A stretch of 64,000 nucleotides of DNA from Cocleimonas sp. (GTDB lineage: Bacteria > Pseudomonadota > Gammaproteobacteria > Thiotrichales > Thiotrichaceae), in assembly GCA_021647365.1 (NCBI GenBank), contig JAKIUW010000003.1, positions 1 through 64,000 on the forward strand. The letters are read 5' to 3'. This document shows, piece after piece, positions 1 through 9,007 of the stretch. Below the pieces are notes generated by a model. That model searched no databases. It was given only the letters and a program-made list of their open reading frames with translations, and had not been told where the DNA came from. Made by a program: the position numbers and the translations under genes. Every line of letters starts with the position of its first letter. The first letter of the stretch is position 1.

Positions 1-136
1 TTGTGAGAAGACTGTATTATGATGTGCCATGCTTGATTCCTTCTTTGATTCAATGACTTATTGCTAAGACAATTTTATCAGATTTTGGAGTCAGGCACTT
101 ACTTTTTATGTTAACGGGACAGTAGTGTGGTTAAAT

Positions 137-157
137 GCACACCCCCCCACTTTTACA
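137..157 (+). repeat. Single arm of the dispersed CACACC repeat
   Basis: One arm of the window-wide repeat, with the C-rich strand on the plus strand (core CACACCCCCCCACTTTTAC) and the outer ATGATG lost. It lies 7 bp beyond the stop codon of msrQ, a typical position for this family. No gene is supported in bases 1-136. Confidence 0.85.
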
Positions 158-164
158 GCATAAC

Positions 165-758
165 TTAGATTTTAAGTTTTCTAAACAAGCGTTCACCTAG
201 CAATACAGCGAGAATTAAAGAATAAATCGCTGGCTCGGTTATATCCAATTTAACCATCCACCAAAAGTGAATAACCGCCAAAATACTAATGAGGTAAACT
301 AGACTATGCAAACGCTTCCAATTTTTACCTAAACGTCGGATCATGCCTTTTGTGGATGTAAGGGCTAATGGTGTAAGCAAAACAACTGCAACCATGCCTA
401 TCGTTATAAAGGGGCGTTCAAGAATATCAAACCAGATTTCTTCCCAATCAAAGAACTGATCAAACCATAAATAACCCAATAAATGCAGCACGACATAAAA
501 GTAGGCGTACAGCCCTAGCATCCTTCGTAAGCGTAATGCTTGCGCCCAGTTAATCAATCGGCGCAGCGGCGACATGAGCAAGGTTAACAGCAAGATTCGT
601 AATGCCCAGTCACCTAAACCACGAATGACTGCTTCGAGCGGATTTGCTCCGAGTTCGTCTTGCCATAAGCCCCAGCCGTAATACAACGCAGGAACTAATA
701 ACAAAACAAAAAGCAGTGGCTTAAAAACCCGCGTGAAATACGGTTCAGCTATTTTCAT
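165..758 (-). CDS. msrQ: MsrQ, heme-binding membrane subunit of the MsrPQ periplasmic methionine sulfoxide reductase
   Basis: Integral membrane heme b protein that passes quinone-derived electrons to periplasmic MsrP, which repairs oxidised methionines in envelope proteins. The 197-residue product is near the usual length of about 200. It shows the expected run of hydrophobic spans and membrane histidines: one in the VVLHLLGY segment near residue 92, and two in the late LHSL and VIHFWW segments that are probable heme ligands. The N-terminal PYFTRVFKPLLF region and the KNWKRLHSLVY stretch are typical of the YedZ family. It lies 48 bp downstream of msrP on the same strand, the usual msrP-msrQ order, and is followed by a CACACC repeat arm. 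Confidence 0.93.
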   Translation of the reverse strand: MKIAEPYFTRVFKPLLFVLLLVPALYYGWGLWQDELGANPLEAVIRGLGDWALRILLLTLLMSPLRRLINWAQALRLRRMLGLYAYFYVVLHLLGYLWFDQFFDWEEIWFDILERPFITIGMVAVVLLTPLALTSTKGMIRRLGKNWKRLHSLVYLISILAVIHFWWMVKLDITEPAIYSLILAVLLGERLFRKLKI

Positions 759-806
759 TGTTTGACTCTATTATTTTAATTTTAATCTGTGACTCAGCCA
801 TTGAGC

Positions 807-1733
807 TTAGTAAAACTTTTTAAGATCCATGCCTTTGTATAAAGAGGCAACTTGCTCGCCATAACCATTAAATTTTTGTGTTTTAATTTTACGGAACTGC
901 CCAATACGACGTTCTTTACGCTGACTCCAACGTGGATGAGAAACCTCAGGGTTCACATTTGAGAAAAAGCCATACTCATGCTTATTGGCTTTCTGCCATG
1001 AGTTTACAGGCTGGGTTTCAGCAAAGCGTATCTTGACGATACTTTTAATATTCTTAAAACCATACTTCCAAGGCACCACCAAACGTAATGGTGCGCCATT
1101 TTGATTTAGTAAATCTTTACCGTAGATGCCTGTACCCATTAATGTGAGAGGATTCATCGCCTCATCCATTCTCAAGCCTTCGGTATATGGCCAATCTAGC
1201 ACGGCACGTTTTTGTCCCGGCATTTGCTTAGTGTCATGCAAGGTTTCAAAATATACATATTTGGCTTTTGAGGTGGGTTGCATACGCTTGATTAAATCAG
1301 CAAGAGGAAAACCCATCCACGGAATCACCATCGACCAGCCTTCTACACAGCGAAAGCGATAGATACGCTCTTCAATCGATACAGGCTTTAGTAAATCTTC
1401 TAGATTATATTTACCCGGTTTTTCACATTCGCCCTCAACTGTCACTGTCCACGGCGATGTGATTAACGTATGTGCATTTTTAGCGGGGTCGGACTTGCCT
1501 GTGCCAAATTCATAGAAATTACAGTAACTGGTTATATCTTTATAATCGGTGAGTTTTTCATCGGTAGAATAAGGGGATATTACGCCTTTTGCATTCACCT
1601 GAGTAATTGGTAAGCCCGTAGCAGCAACGATACCAACACCCGCGGCAGTCTTCATAAATTGTCGGCGGTCTTGATAGATTGAGAAGTCCGTTACATCATT
1701 ATCGGCAAGGTCTGCTTTATTTTTAATTATCAC
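807..1733 (-). CDS. msrP: MsrP, Tat-exported molybdopterin methionine sulfoxide reductase catalytic subunit
   Basis: Periplasmic molybdoenzyme (YedY family) that reduces methionine sulfoxide in proteins using electrons from MsrQ. A twin-arginine signal (DRRQFMKTAAG) near residue 22 leads into a hydrophobic stretch ending around QVNA. The molybdenum-ligating cysteine is the Cys of RFRCVEGWSM, about residue 129. Conserved family segments such as GAPLRLVVPWKYGFKNIKSI and WQKANKHEYGFFSNVNP are present. I place the start at the GTG at 1733 because a GGAG Shine-Dalgarno lies 9 bases before it. The longer reading would begin at a TTG that overlaps this site. The protein is then 308 residues, close to the family norm of about 330. 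Confidence 0.95.
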   Translation of the reverse strand: MIIKNKADLADNDVTDFSIYQDRRQFMKTAAGVGIVAATGLPITQVNAKGVISPYSTDEKLTDYKDITSYCNFYEFGTGKSDPAKNAHTLITSPWTVTVEGECEKPGKYNLEDLLKPVSIEERIYRFRCVEGWSMVIPWMGFPLADLIKRMQPTSKAKYVYFETLHDTKQMPGQKRAVLDWPYTEGLRMDEAMNPLTLMGTGIYGKDLLNQNGAPLRLVVPWKYGFKNIKSIVKIRFAETQPVNSWQKANKHEYGFFSNVNPEVSHPRWSQRKERRIGQFRKIKTQKFNGYGEQVASLYKGMDLKKFY

Positions 1734-1833
1734 AATAGATAGCTCCAATTTTTAACCTAGTTATTATATGTCAGTATAGGTATACGGATTTAAACTAGCA
1801 AATAGATGCAAATAATCACCTATAAATATAAAA

Positions 1834-1907
1834 AGCACACCCCCCCACTTTTACATGATGCCTACAAAGTAAATAAACATCATGTAAAACTAGGGGGGTG
1901 TCCTTTT
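1834..1907. repeat. Inverted pair of CACACC repeat arms, terminator-like hairpin after lspA
   Basis: A C-rich arm (1834-1860) and a G-rich arm (1879-1907) face each other and can form a long stem with an 18-base loop. The two arms are of different subtypes: the first has CCCACTTTT and the second, read in reverse, CCTAGTTTT. This is the one clearly mixed C-then-G pair in the window. It starts 14 bp past the lspA stop codon and could end transcription from that side. Confidence 0.85.
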
Positions 1908-1921
1908 ATAAATACTTATAT

Positions 1922-2413
1922 TTACGCTTCTTCTTTTGAGAACAGACTTATCGCAATCAAAATCACCGCACCAATATTGATAGCTATATCTGCGACATTG
2001 AAAGTTGCGAAGTGAGATAAGCCATCGTTCCATTTGGTTAAGAAGAACACATTCCAATCTGCAAAAACATCAATAAAATCGATAACTTTTCCATGCAACA
2101 AACGATCAATGCCATTACCAACTGCACCACCTAAAACAAGCGCCAAACCTGTTGCTGTCCATTTTTCTGTTTTACTGAGTTTTGCTAACCAGATGAGTAT
2201 TGCGATGCTAACAACGACTGCCAAAATCACAAAAAACCAACGCGCTCCATCTAAAAACCCAAAGGCTGCGCCTTCATTGTAAGCCAGAGTAAAGTTTAAG
2301 TGAGGGATAATTTTATAAGATTCCCCTCCAAGCTCTAAGTTTGCCTCTGCCATCCATTTTGTTATTTGATCAATGAATACAACAACAAAGGTGATCCAAA
2401 TATACTTAAGCAT
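1922..2413 (-). CDS. lspA: Lipoprotein signal peptidase (signal peptidase II)
   Basis: Inner-membrane aspartyl protease that cleaves the signal peptide from prolipoproteins after lipid attachment. The family motifs are visible: IDQITKW in the first span, NEGAAFGFL, GNGIDRLLHGKVIDFIDV containing one catalytic Asp, and FNVADIAINIG containing the second. The start is set at the ATG at 2413, giving 163 residues, the normal family length. A longer in-frame extension to 2533 lies wholly inside ileS and has no LspA character. The ATG overlaps the ileS stop (ATGCTTAA), so the two genes are translationally coupled, the classic ileS-lspA arrangement. Confidence 0.96.
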   Translation of the reverse strand: MLKYIWITFVVVFIDQITKWMAEANLELGGESYKIIPHLNFTLAYNEGAAFGFLDGARWFFVILAVVVSIAILIWLAKLSKTEKWTATGLALVLGGAVGNGIDRLLHGKVIDFIDVFADWNVFFLTKWNDGLSHFATFNVADIAINIGAVILIAISLFSKEEA

Positions 2414-5246
2414 ATTTTCTTGCCTCACCATCACCATCAACATTTTCAACACAGCGACTACAAAGTTCAGGATGATCTGTATTGCTACCAACACTTGCCT
2501 GATGATGCCAACAACGTACGCATTTTTCTGCATCCGATGCTTTTACGCTTAGCCAAACACCACTTGCGCCTTCGGCTTCAACCGCGTCGGCTGGTTTTTC
2601 ATCTGCACTTTCGACTTTTGCGCCTGATGTAATCAGTACAAAACGTAATTCTTCACCAAGCTTTCTTAACGCATCAAAGGTATCGCCTGATACATAAACC
2701 GTCACCTTTGCATTGAGTGATGAGCCAATTGAGCCATCTTTACGAAGTTGCTCTAATTGCTTACTCACCGCTACGCGAACTTCAAAAATACCTGCCCAAT
2801 CTAATTCGCTAAGTGCTTCGTTATCGCCTAGCTCAAATAACTCGTCATACCATTCTGTGAGCAGAACGTAATCGACTGGCTTCTCGCTGTCAGCATAGAT
2901 TGAATTCCAAATCTCTTCACTGGTGAAACTGGTGATTGGATACATCCAACGCACTAGCGCCTGTAAAATGTGATGCGCTGCTGTTTGCGCCGAACGACGT
3001 GGCAATGAATTTGCAGGCATGGTGTATTGGCGATCTTTGGTAATATCCAAATATAAACTACCCATATCAATTGAGCAGAATTTTAGGATTTCTTGATACA
3101 CCACGTGGAACTGCATATCCTCATATGCTTTCACAATAATCGCTTGTGACTTTGCTGTTTTATCCATTGCCCAACGATCTAACGCCAGCATATCTTCTGG
3201 CGCAACCATATCCGTTGTAGGGTTGAAGTCATTGGTATTTGAAAGTAAATAACGCGCTGTATTTCGGATACGGCGATACGCATCTGCCGAGCGTTTTAAT
3301 ATTTCATCCGATACCGTAATTTCACGCGAATAGTCCGACGATGACACCCACAGGCGTAAAATATCTGCGCCTAAATTCTTCATGACTTTCACAGGCGCAA
3401 TACCGTTGCTGTCTGATTTCGACATTTTCTTGCCGCTTTCATCCACCACAAAACCATGTGTTAAAACACTTTTATAGGGTGGTCTACCGTGCATGGCAGT
3501 GGATGTCAGCAAGGATGAATGGAACCAGCCACGATGCTGGTCTGACCCTTCTAAATACATGTCTGCGGGAGAATACAAATGCTCTTCTCGATCTAAAACT
3601 GAGAAATGCGTTGTGCCAGAATCAAACCACACATCTAGCGTGTCGGTAGTCTTTTCATAATCACTTGCATCATCACCAATCAAATCTTCCGAGGTCATGC
3701 GATGCCAATATTCAACGCCTTCTTGCTCGATGCCTTTTGCCACTGTCTCCATGATTTCTAACGTATCAGGGTGAAGCTCTTGCGTTTCGCTATGCACAAA
3801 CAAAGGAATCGGCACACCCCAAAAACGCTGGCGTGAAATACACCAATCTGGGCGTGTTTCGATCATTTTAGAAATACGGCTTTCGCCCCACTCTGGAACC
3901 CACGTTACGCTTTTGATGCCTTTTAATGCTGCTTGGCGTAAACCCTGCTTTTCCATGCTGATAAACCACTGAGGTGTCGCACGGAAGATGATGGGGGTCT
4001 TGTGTCTCCAACAATGTGGGTAACTGTGACGGATTTTTTCTTGGCAAAGCAAACTGCCATTCTCGGCAATTTCTGCCAATACGGTTTTATTGCCGCCGTA
4101 AACGAATTGCCCGCCCACTAGCCCTACATCTTCAAAAAAGTGACCGTCGTTTCCAATCGGATTTATTACTTCCAAATCGTATTTTTTACAAATAATGTAA
4201 TCGTCTGTACCGTGAGCTGCTGCGGTGTGAACTGCACCTGTACCACCTTCTGCGGTTACATGCTCGCCCAAAATAATTGGTAGTTCACGATCATAAAAAG
4301 GATGCTTTAACATTAAACCTTCAAGGTCAGCGCCTTTACACGTGCCAAGCACGCCTTGGTTTTCTAACTCATAACGTGCCAATGCTGCTTCATGTAAAGA
4401 CTCCTCTAAAACCAGCGTGCCTTTCTCCGTTTTGATCAGGAGATAATCAAAGTCTTCATTCAGTGTTACTGCCATACTGGCTGGTAATGTCCACGGTGTG
4501 GTTGTCCAAATGACCATACTGATATCTTCAGCATCAGTCGCACCAAATTTTGCTGCCATCGCATTTTGATCCGCCGCTAAATATTTAACATCTATCGAAT
4601 CCGAAGTTTTATCTTGGTGCTCAACCTCAGCTTCTGCCAAAGAAGAACCACAATCCAAACACCAATTAACAGGCTTTTGACCTTTTATGAGATGACCTTT
4701 TTCGATAATTTTACCGAGCGAGCGAACAATATCTGCCTCAGTTTGAAAGTTCATGGTTAAGTAAGGGCTATCCCACTCACCCAGAATACCCATGCGGATA
4801 AAGCCTTCTTTTTGTTGCTCGACCTGCTTGCCCGCATACTCACGGCACAGCTTACGGAATTCCGTGGCATCAACTTTTTGCCCTACTTTGCCAACCTTCT
4901 TTTCAACAACCGCTTCAATCGGTAAACCGTGACAATCCCAACCTGGTTTATATGGCGAATCAAAACCTGCCAATGTTTTACTTTTAATGACAATGTCTTT
5001 TAATATCTTGTTAATTGCGTGACCAAGATGTAGCTCACCGTTTGCGTACGGAGGTCCATCGTGCAAAATGTATTTAGGTCGCCCAGCCGCGTGGTCGCGA
5101 AGCTTTTGGTAAATATCTGCCTTAATCCATTCTTCCAACATCGCAGGCTCGCGGTTCGCGAGATTTCCCTTCATCGGGAAGCTGGTGTTAGGTAGGTTTA
5201 AGGTCTTTTTATAATCGATTTGATTATTGTTTGAATTATCGCTCAC
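2406..5246 (-). CDS. ileS: Isoleucyl-tRNA synthetase
   Basis: Class I aminoacyl-tRNA synthetase that charges tRNA-Ile and edits mischarged valine. The 946 residues match the usual bacterial length. The HIGH signature appears as HLGH in ELHLGHAINKIL, the KMSKS loop as GKKMSKSDSNG, and the editing-domain segment as WTTTPWTLPAS. The C-terminal zinc finger is a pair of Cys-x2-Cys knots (CVRCWH and CSRC). The start is a GTG preceded at 6 bases by AGGA. The gene runs into lspA. ribF, often found upstream of ileS in gammaproteobacteria, is absent here; the upstream neighbour is a PhyH-type dioxygenase. Confidence 0.97.
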   Translation of the reverse strand: MSDNSNNNQIDYKKTLNLPNTSFPMKGNLANREPAMLEEWIKADIYQKLRDHAAGRPKYILHDGPPYANGELHLGHAINKILKDIVIKSKTLAGFDSPYKPGWDCHGLPIEAVVEKKVGKVGQKVDATEFRKLCREYAGKQVEQQKEGFIRMGILGEWDSPYLTMNFQTEADIVRSLGKIIEKGHLIKGQKPVNWCLDCGSSLAEAEVEHQDKTSDSIDVKYLAADQNAMAAKFGATDAEDISMVIWTTTPWTLPASMAVTLNEDFDYLLIKTEKGTLVLEESLHEAALARYELENQGVLGTCKGADLEGLMLKHPFYDRELPIILGEHVTAEGGTGAVHTAAAHGTDDYIICKKYDLEVINPIGNDGHFFEDVGLVGGQFVYGGNKTVLAEIAENGSLLCQEKIRHSYPHCWRHKTPIIFRATPQWFISMEKQGLRQAALKGIKSVTWVPEWGESRISKMIETRPDWCISRQRFWGVPIPLFVHSETQELHPDTLEIMETVAKGIEQEGVEYWHRMTSEDLIGDDASDYEKTTDTLDVWFDSGTTHFSVLDREEHLYSPADMYLEGSDQHRGWFHSSLLTSTAMHGRPPYKSVLTHGFVVDESGKKMSKSDSNGIAPVKVMKNLGADILRLWVSSSDYSREITVSDEILKRSADAYRRIRNTARYLLSNTNDFNPTTDMVAPEDMLALDRWAMDKTAKSQAIIVKAYEDMQFHVVYQEILKFCSIDMGSLYLDITKDRQYTMPANSLPRRSAQTAAHHILQALVRWMYPITSFTSEEIWNSIYADSEKPVDYVLLTEWYDELFELGDNEALSELDWAGIFEVRVAVSKQLEQLRKDGSIGSSLNAKVTVYVSGDTFDALRKLGEELRFVLITSGAKVESADEKPADAVEAEGASGVWLSVKASDAEKCVRCWHHQASVGSNTDHPELCSRCVENVDGDGEARKYA

Positions 5247-5345
5247 GTTGTATCCTAATGGTGAATCGTAAAACGGCTAAGGATAACAAGTTTTCAGGGG
5301 AAATCCGATAGTTAAAATGGCGAAATGTTATATCTATTTACACGG

Positions 5346-6392
5346 CTATCTATCTTCAATACTTGTCTCGTTATTCTTTAAGAGCTTCCAAGGAGATAGC
5401 CCCCCTCTTTTGGCAGCATTTTCATCCGCTTTTTTGCGATAAAGATCGAGAAAATAATATTGTATTTTATTAATCGCCTCACCACCCAAACCTGGCAAAG
5501 GTATAAAAGGATTGGTACGGCTATCGCCCCACAGCGCTAAGCGGGTACTTTTTTGTGCACTATCACCTCGGCGATGAATACCAAAGGTATTAGCAAAAAT
5601 CAATGTGTTCTTTTTTACGGCAAAGGCCTTCGCAGGTGGCAAGCCCAATACGTCTAAATCTTTTGCATCGTATCGAGACGAGCCTTTTCCATGTAGCGTG
5701 TTCTTAGCATCCCTCGCACCTATACTCATGTAATACTGCCACTTAAGATTTTTCCATGTGAGTCGCTGAGAGCCAGGAACATACATAAACGGCCCTGCTT
5801 CTTCTTTCACATCATCAATAAAAAACCAGCATTTCATAGTTGGATGAAAGGTATCGCTATGTAAGTTCTTTTGCGGGTCTGGCGCGCCGTTGTTATTAGA
5901 GTTATAACCATTTTTTACTTTTTCTAAATAATAAAAAGGCTCACGAAGATGCCCAGCAGTAAAGTGCGCTAATTGCTTAAATTGTTTATTGTTAATCAGT
6001 GAATCAATGGCAGGAATTGATTCTAAAACATCAGGTGACAAAGCTGCGCGCAGTGTTATGGTATCGCCTTGTCTCGCCTCCCGAATATCGCCATTAAATG
6101 ATTTTGCTTCTTTCTCTAAGGCGTTAAAGTCTTCATCACTGAGAAAGTTCTCTTTAATCAAATAACCTTCACGAAAATAAAACTGTCTATCTTGGCGTGA
6201 AATTGGCACCGCCAACATCCACATTCGCGCACGCATAATGCCGTGTGAAATCACAAGGCGCACCACATGCAAACCCAAGCGATTCAGCATGGCCGAACCG
6301 ATAATAGGATTGCCCTTAAATGATTTTGCCGTCGTCAGCAATTCAAACAACCAAAAGGGTGTTTTGCTTAGGTTGACCAAAAAATTATTCAT
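5346..6392 (-). CDS. Phytanoyl-CoA dioxygenase (PhyH) family protein, probable Fe(II)/2-oxoglutarate oxygenase
   Basis: Probable non-heme iron oxygenase of unknown substrate. The metal-binding triad of the PhyH fold can be read as the His and Asp of NLHSDTFHPT and the later His of FGIHRRGDS. Between them lies the characteristic segment of the double-stranded beta helix (FFIDDVKEEAGPFMYVPGSQ), with a possible 2-oxoglutarate-binding Arg further on (STRLALWGDSRTNP). The start at 6392 (MNNFLV) gives 348 residues; an upstream TTG would add six, and neither has a clear ribosome-binding site. It is divergent from the rhodanese gene and not obviously in an operon. The substrate cannot be inferred. 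Confidence 0.8.
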   Translation of the reverse strand: MNNFLVNLSKTPFWLFELLTTAKSFKGNPIIGSAMLNRLGLHVVRLVISHGIMRARMWMLAVPISRQDRQFYFREGYLIKENFLSDEDFNALEKEAKSFNGDIREARQGDTITLRAALSPDVLESIPAIDSLINNKQFKQLAHFTAGHLREPFYYLEKVKNGYNSNNNGAPDPQKNLHSDTFHPTMKCWFFIDDVKEEAGPFMYVPGSQRLTWKNLKWQYYMSIGARDAKNTLHGKGSSRYDAKDLDVLGLPPAKAFAVKKNTLIFANTFGIHRRGDSAQKSTRLALWGDSRTNPFIPLPGLGGEAINKIQYYFLDLYRKKADENAAKRGGLSPWKLLKNNETSIEDR

Positions 6393-6456
6393 GCATCTAA
6401 GATATAGCAAAGGGCGTATATTATCTATTGTAGTTTCTTCTCACATTGGAGTATTT

Positions 6457-6933
6457 ATGAACAAATCAATTCACACCCCCCCACTTTTGAATGCCTTATT
6501 TGCAACACTATTATTATCAACTGCTATATTGCCATCGGTCGTACAGGCCGAAGTTGCTGGTATAACCACAGGCGCTCAGTTACAAACAGAAGCTGAAAAA
6601 CGCACCAAAATTATCAGCACTGAAGAGTTAAAAAAGGCGTTAAATGAAGACTTGGATATGGTTCTGGTTGATGTTCGCCTACCCACCGAAATCAAAAATA
6701 TGGGCGGGGCAATTAAAGCAGAGCAAAATAGAAATATCCCGCGTGGCTGGTTGGAGTATCGGATCACCAGCGCAGCACTTAGCAAAGACACGCCGATTGT
6801 TGTTTACTGTGGCGCAGGTGTTAGAACACCGCTAGCCGCAGACACGTTACAGAAAATGGGCTACACCAATGTAAAAAATTACTCAGCAGGCTATCTTGGC
6901 TGGAAAAAAGCAGGCTTACCCACGGCTCAGTAA
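6457..6933 (+). CDS. Exported single-domain rhodanese-like sulfurtransferase
   Basis: Small periplasmic rhodanese. A Sec signal peptide occupies about residues 1-32 (hydrophobic LFATLLLSTAIL, cleavage likely after VVQAE). One rhodanese domain follows, with the LVDVR strand near residue 70 and the active-site loop VVYCGAGVRTP, whose nucleophile is Cys118. The SAGYLGWKKAGLP ending is typical of the family. The start at 6457 is set by GGAG seven bases upstream, giving 158 residues; the frame stays open further upstream but only through the opposing gene. The codons for residues 6-11 of the signal peptide are made of CACACC repeat sequence. Substrate unknown. Confidence 0.85.
   Translation: MNKSIHTPPLLNALFATLLLSTAILPSVVQAEVAGITTGAQLQTEAEKRTKIISTEELKKALNEDLDMVLVDVRLPTEIKNMGGAIKAEQNRNIPRGWLEYRITSAALSKDTPIVVYCGAGVRTPLAADTLQKMGYTNVKNYSAGYLGWKKAGLPTAQ
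6472..6488 (+). repeat. Partial CACACC repeat arm inside the rhodanese signal-peptide codons
   Basis: Seventeen bases, CACACCCCCCCACTTTT, are identical to the core of the dispersed repeat and are read in frame as His-Thr-Pro-Pro-Leu-Leu. The 3' TACATGATG part is replaced by unrelated sequence. The position in the tolerant N-region of a signal peptide is compatible with an insertion that the host could accept. Confidence 0.7.
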
Positions 6934-6950
6934 TGATTAGGTACTGATCA

Positions 6951-7022
6951 TATAAAAGTAGGGGGGTGTCAAACTTAAGGTTGAATAAAATTTATAAAGC
7001 ACACCCCCCCACTTTTACATGA
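6951..7022. repeat. CACACC repeat pair, G-arm then C-arm, between rhodanese and YugP-type gene
   Basis: A G-rich arm (6951-6970) is followed after 25 bases by a C-rich arm (6996-7022). The outer ends, not the inner ends, carry the ATG-side sequence, the reverse of the common order. It still folds as a stem-loop. It fills the gap between two plus-strand genes and ends 21 bp before the next start codon. Confidence 0.8.
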
Positions 7023-7043
7023 CTACCTTGATATACTACAAGC

Positions 7044-7724
7044 ATGATCTATCTTATTATCGTTTTGCTTGTTTTTGCTCTCATATTTGCCCCACAATGG
7101 TGGGCAAAGAGCACCTTTGAACGCTATTCCGAAAATCAAACGCATATTCCAGGAACAGGAGGCGAGCTGGCACGCCATCTACTTGATAAGCACGATATGC
7201 CTCACGTTAAGGTAGAAATCACAGAATCAGGCGACCATTATGACCCAGAAGACAAAATGGTTAGACTTTCAGCATCAAACTTTAACGATCACTCACTAAC
7301 CGCTATCGCTGTTGCTGCGCATGAAGTAGGTCATGCTATTCAAGATCATAATAACGAGGCGAAACTCACGCTACGAACAAAGCTAGTCACCATTTCTCAA
7401 CGCGCATCAAAGTTTGGCTCTGGCGTTATGTTAATTATGCCCATCGTACTTATACTCACTCGAAGCCCTGGCGCAGGCTTAATATTTGCATTAGTTGGAC
7501 TAACAAGTATTGCAGGTTCTGCCATCGTACATTTAGTCACACTGCCCGTAGAGTGGGATGCAAGCTTTGGAAAAGCTCTGCCCATTTTAAAATCAGGCTA
7601 TATTCAAGATGATGATATTGCCGCAGTAGATAAGATTTTAAAAGCAGCGGCTCTAACTTATGTCGCCGCATCATTGATGAGTATTTTAAATGTATGGCGA
7701 TGGGTTGCGCTACTAAGACGGTAA
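7044..7724 (+). CDS. YugP-type neutral zinc metallopeptidase, membrane protein
   Basis: Membrane-bound putative zinc peptidase of the YugP family (Pfam Zn_peptidase_2). The 226-residue length is the family norm. An N-terminal span (residues 1-18) precedes a conserved block rich in the family signature, TGGELARHLLDKHDM, and the zinc motif AAHEVGHAIQDH, with His93, Glu94 and His97 as ligands and catalytic residue. Hydrophobic spans follow around residues 127-160, then a C-terminal span. No strong ribosome-binding site is visible at this ATG, but the next in-frame options would remove the first membrane span. The gene is bracketed on both sides by CACACC repeats in inverted orientation. Confidence 0.85.
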   Translation: MIYLIIVLLVFALIFAPQWWAKSTFERYSENQTHIPGTGGELARHLLDKHDMPHVKVEITESGDHYDPEDKMVRLSASNFNDHSLTAIAVAAHEVGHAIQDHNNEAKLTLRTKLVTISQRASKFGSGVMLIMPIVLILTRSPGAGLIFALVGLTSIAGSAIVHLVTLPVEWDASFGKALPILKSGYIQDDDIAAVDKILKAAALTYVAASLMSILNVWRWVALLRR

Positions 7725-7744
7725 GTTACTTATTTGGTAAGTAT

Positions 7745-7884
7745 CATGTAAAACTAGAGGGGTGTGCTTTTTAAGGTTCACCAAGAGCCAAAAAGTATGC
7801 AGTGCATTACGAATGCAATACCCAGTAGTGGTTAAAACAAGGGATAATATATGTAAAAGCACACCCCCCTAGTTTTACATGATG
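7745..7884. repeat. CACACC repeat, G-arm and distant C-arm, after the YugP-type gene
   Basis: A G-rich arm (7745-7772) and a C-rich arm (7855-7884) are separated by 82 bases. Both are of the CTAG subtype. The sequence between them contains no gene. Together they fill most of the gap between the YugP-type gene and the six-gene membrane operon. Confidence 0.75.
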
Positions 7885-7991
7885 TTTTGATTAAAAAACC
7901 CTAAACTAATCCTCTGTCTTGTTGTCTTAATTATGCTAGATTAAACGACTATCTATTAGCCACATTTTAGTCATAACTTTGGAGCATACGT

Positions 7992-9002
7992 GTGACCACA
8001 CAAAGCATTAATAACAACACGCCTGACAACCTTAATAGCTATCCTATTGAGCAACCTTTTAAATTCCCACTCATCATCACAGCGTTATTGGTTTTGCTAC
8101 CTGCTCTGGCTTTGTATTGGTTTTTCGGGGATTCCAGCAGTTTTCCTCGTAGCCTTAAATTATTTTTTGGTAACTGGATTTCACCCATTATCCTTTGGTT
8201 TTTTAGCGCTAGTTTTTTTCATCTTTACCTTAAAAGTAAAAGACTAAAAAAAGAACAACAACAAAGCAATGTAATAACCAGTCAAGTGCTCAACAGCATA
8301 ATCGCTGATGCTTCTAGCGAACCAGAAAAAGATGAGCTTTACAATGCGTTACAAAGTGCCAGTAAAAACCATGGCATCAATGATAATAATTTATCGCGAA
8401 CACGCCTATTGCTTTTCCTTAAGCACCACGATAATGATGTGGACGAAACCTTTGCCATCAAAGAACGCGAATACCTAAAAGGTTCTTTCTCACTCCCTCG
8501 CTTTATGGTTTGGGCAATTCCTATCCTTGGCTTCATTGGCACGGTTTGGGGTATCAGTAACGGTATCGCGCACTTTTCTAGCGCGATGACAGATACAAAT
8601 TCTGTCACCGATGTGTCATCGATGCTTAAAGATAATTTGCCTTTGGTCACCAATTCATTAGCCACGGCGTTTGATACAACCTTGCTAGCATTATTACTCA
8701 GCATCCCCTTGATGATGTTTATGCTCACGCTTGAAAAAGACGAAGAAGCGTATCTGATTGATTTGGATGAGCGCTGGTTCCACGACGTAAAACCCTTGTT
8801 ACAACAACGAACTTTATTAGAGGGCAACTCAAGTGTTAGTCCACAAGCGATAGCAACCAGTGGCGGTGGAGATTCATCCGCCAGCACCAAAGCGGTCGCC
8901 AATGAAGTTAAAAACTTGAGCACTCAAATCAAAGCCTTACAGGAAACAATGGAAGATTTATACGAGACTGTTTTCACGTCAAAGCTGGGTAAAAAAGACT
9001 AA
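7992..9002 (+). CDS. MotA/TolQ/ExbB-family proton-channel-like protein, first gene of the motor-like operon
   Basis: Probable stator-type ion channel subunit. Four hydrophobic spans are visible: residues about 27-46, 60-80, 168-190 and 220-245. The third holds the family hallmark GFIGTVWGI, nearly identical to the ExbB/TolQ segment. The fourth holds NSLATAFDTTLLALLLSIP, with the small and hydroxyl residues that line the pore in this family. A cytoplasmic loop of about 90 residues joins spans 2 and 3. The C-terminus carries a short Ser/Gly linker and a probable coiled coil (VKNLSTQIKALQETMEDLYE). The start is a GTG with GGAG seven bases upstream. It leads a six-gene set with tiny gaps or overlaps. 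The partner process is unknown; it is not a standard Tol-Pal, TonB or flagellar cluster. Confidence 0.75.
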   Translation: MTTQSINNNTPDNLNSYPIEQPFKFPLIITALLVLLPALALYWFFGDSSSFPRSLKLFFGNWISPIILWFFSASFFHLYLKSKRLKKEQQQSNVITSQVLNSIIADASSEPEKDELYNALQSASKNHGINDNNLSRTRLLLFLKHHDNDVDETFAIKEREYLKGSFSLPRFMVWAIPILGFIGTVWGISNGIAHFSSAMTDTNSVTDVSSMLKDNLPLVTNSLATAFDTTLLALLLSIPLMMFMLTLEKDEEAYLIDLDERWFHDVKPLLQQRTLLEGNSSVSPQAIATSGGGDSSASTKAVANEVKNLSTQIKALQETMEDLYETVFTSKLGKKD

Positions 9003-9007
9003 GCACA

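Noticed and set aside
1..136. Possible end of an upstream gene or a mobile-element edge (GGAGTCAGGCACTTAC near 90)
   Set aside because: The short open frames here have no recognisable family, and the stretch is too short to judge.
1806..2015. Small open frame encoding HTPPLLHD across the repeat hairpin
   Set aside because: The frame is created by the repeat sequence itself and runs antisense into lspA.
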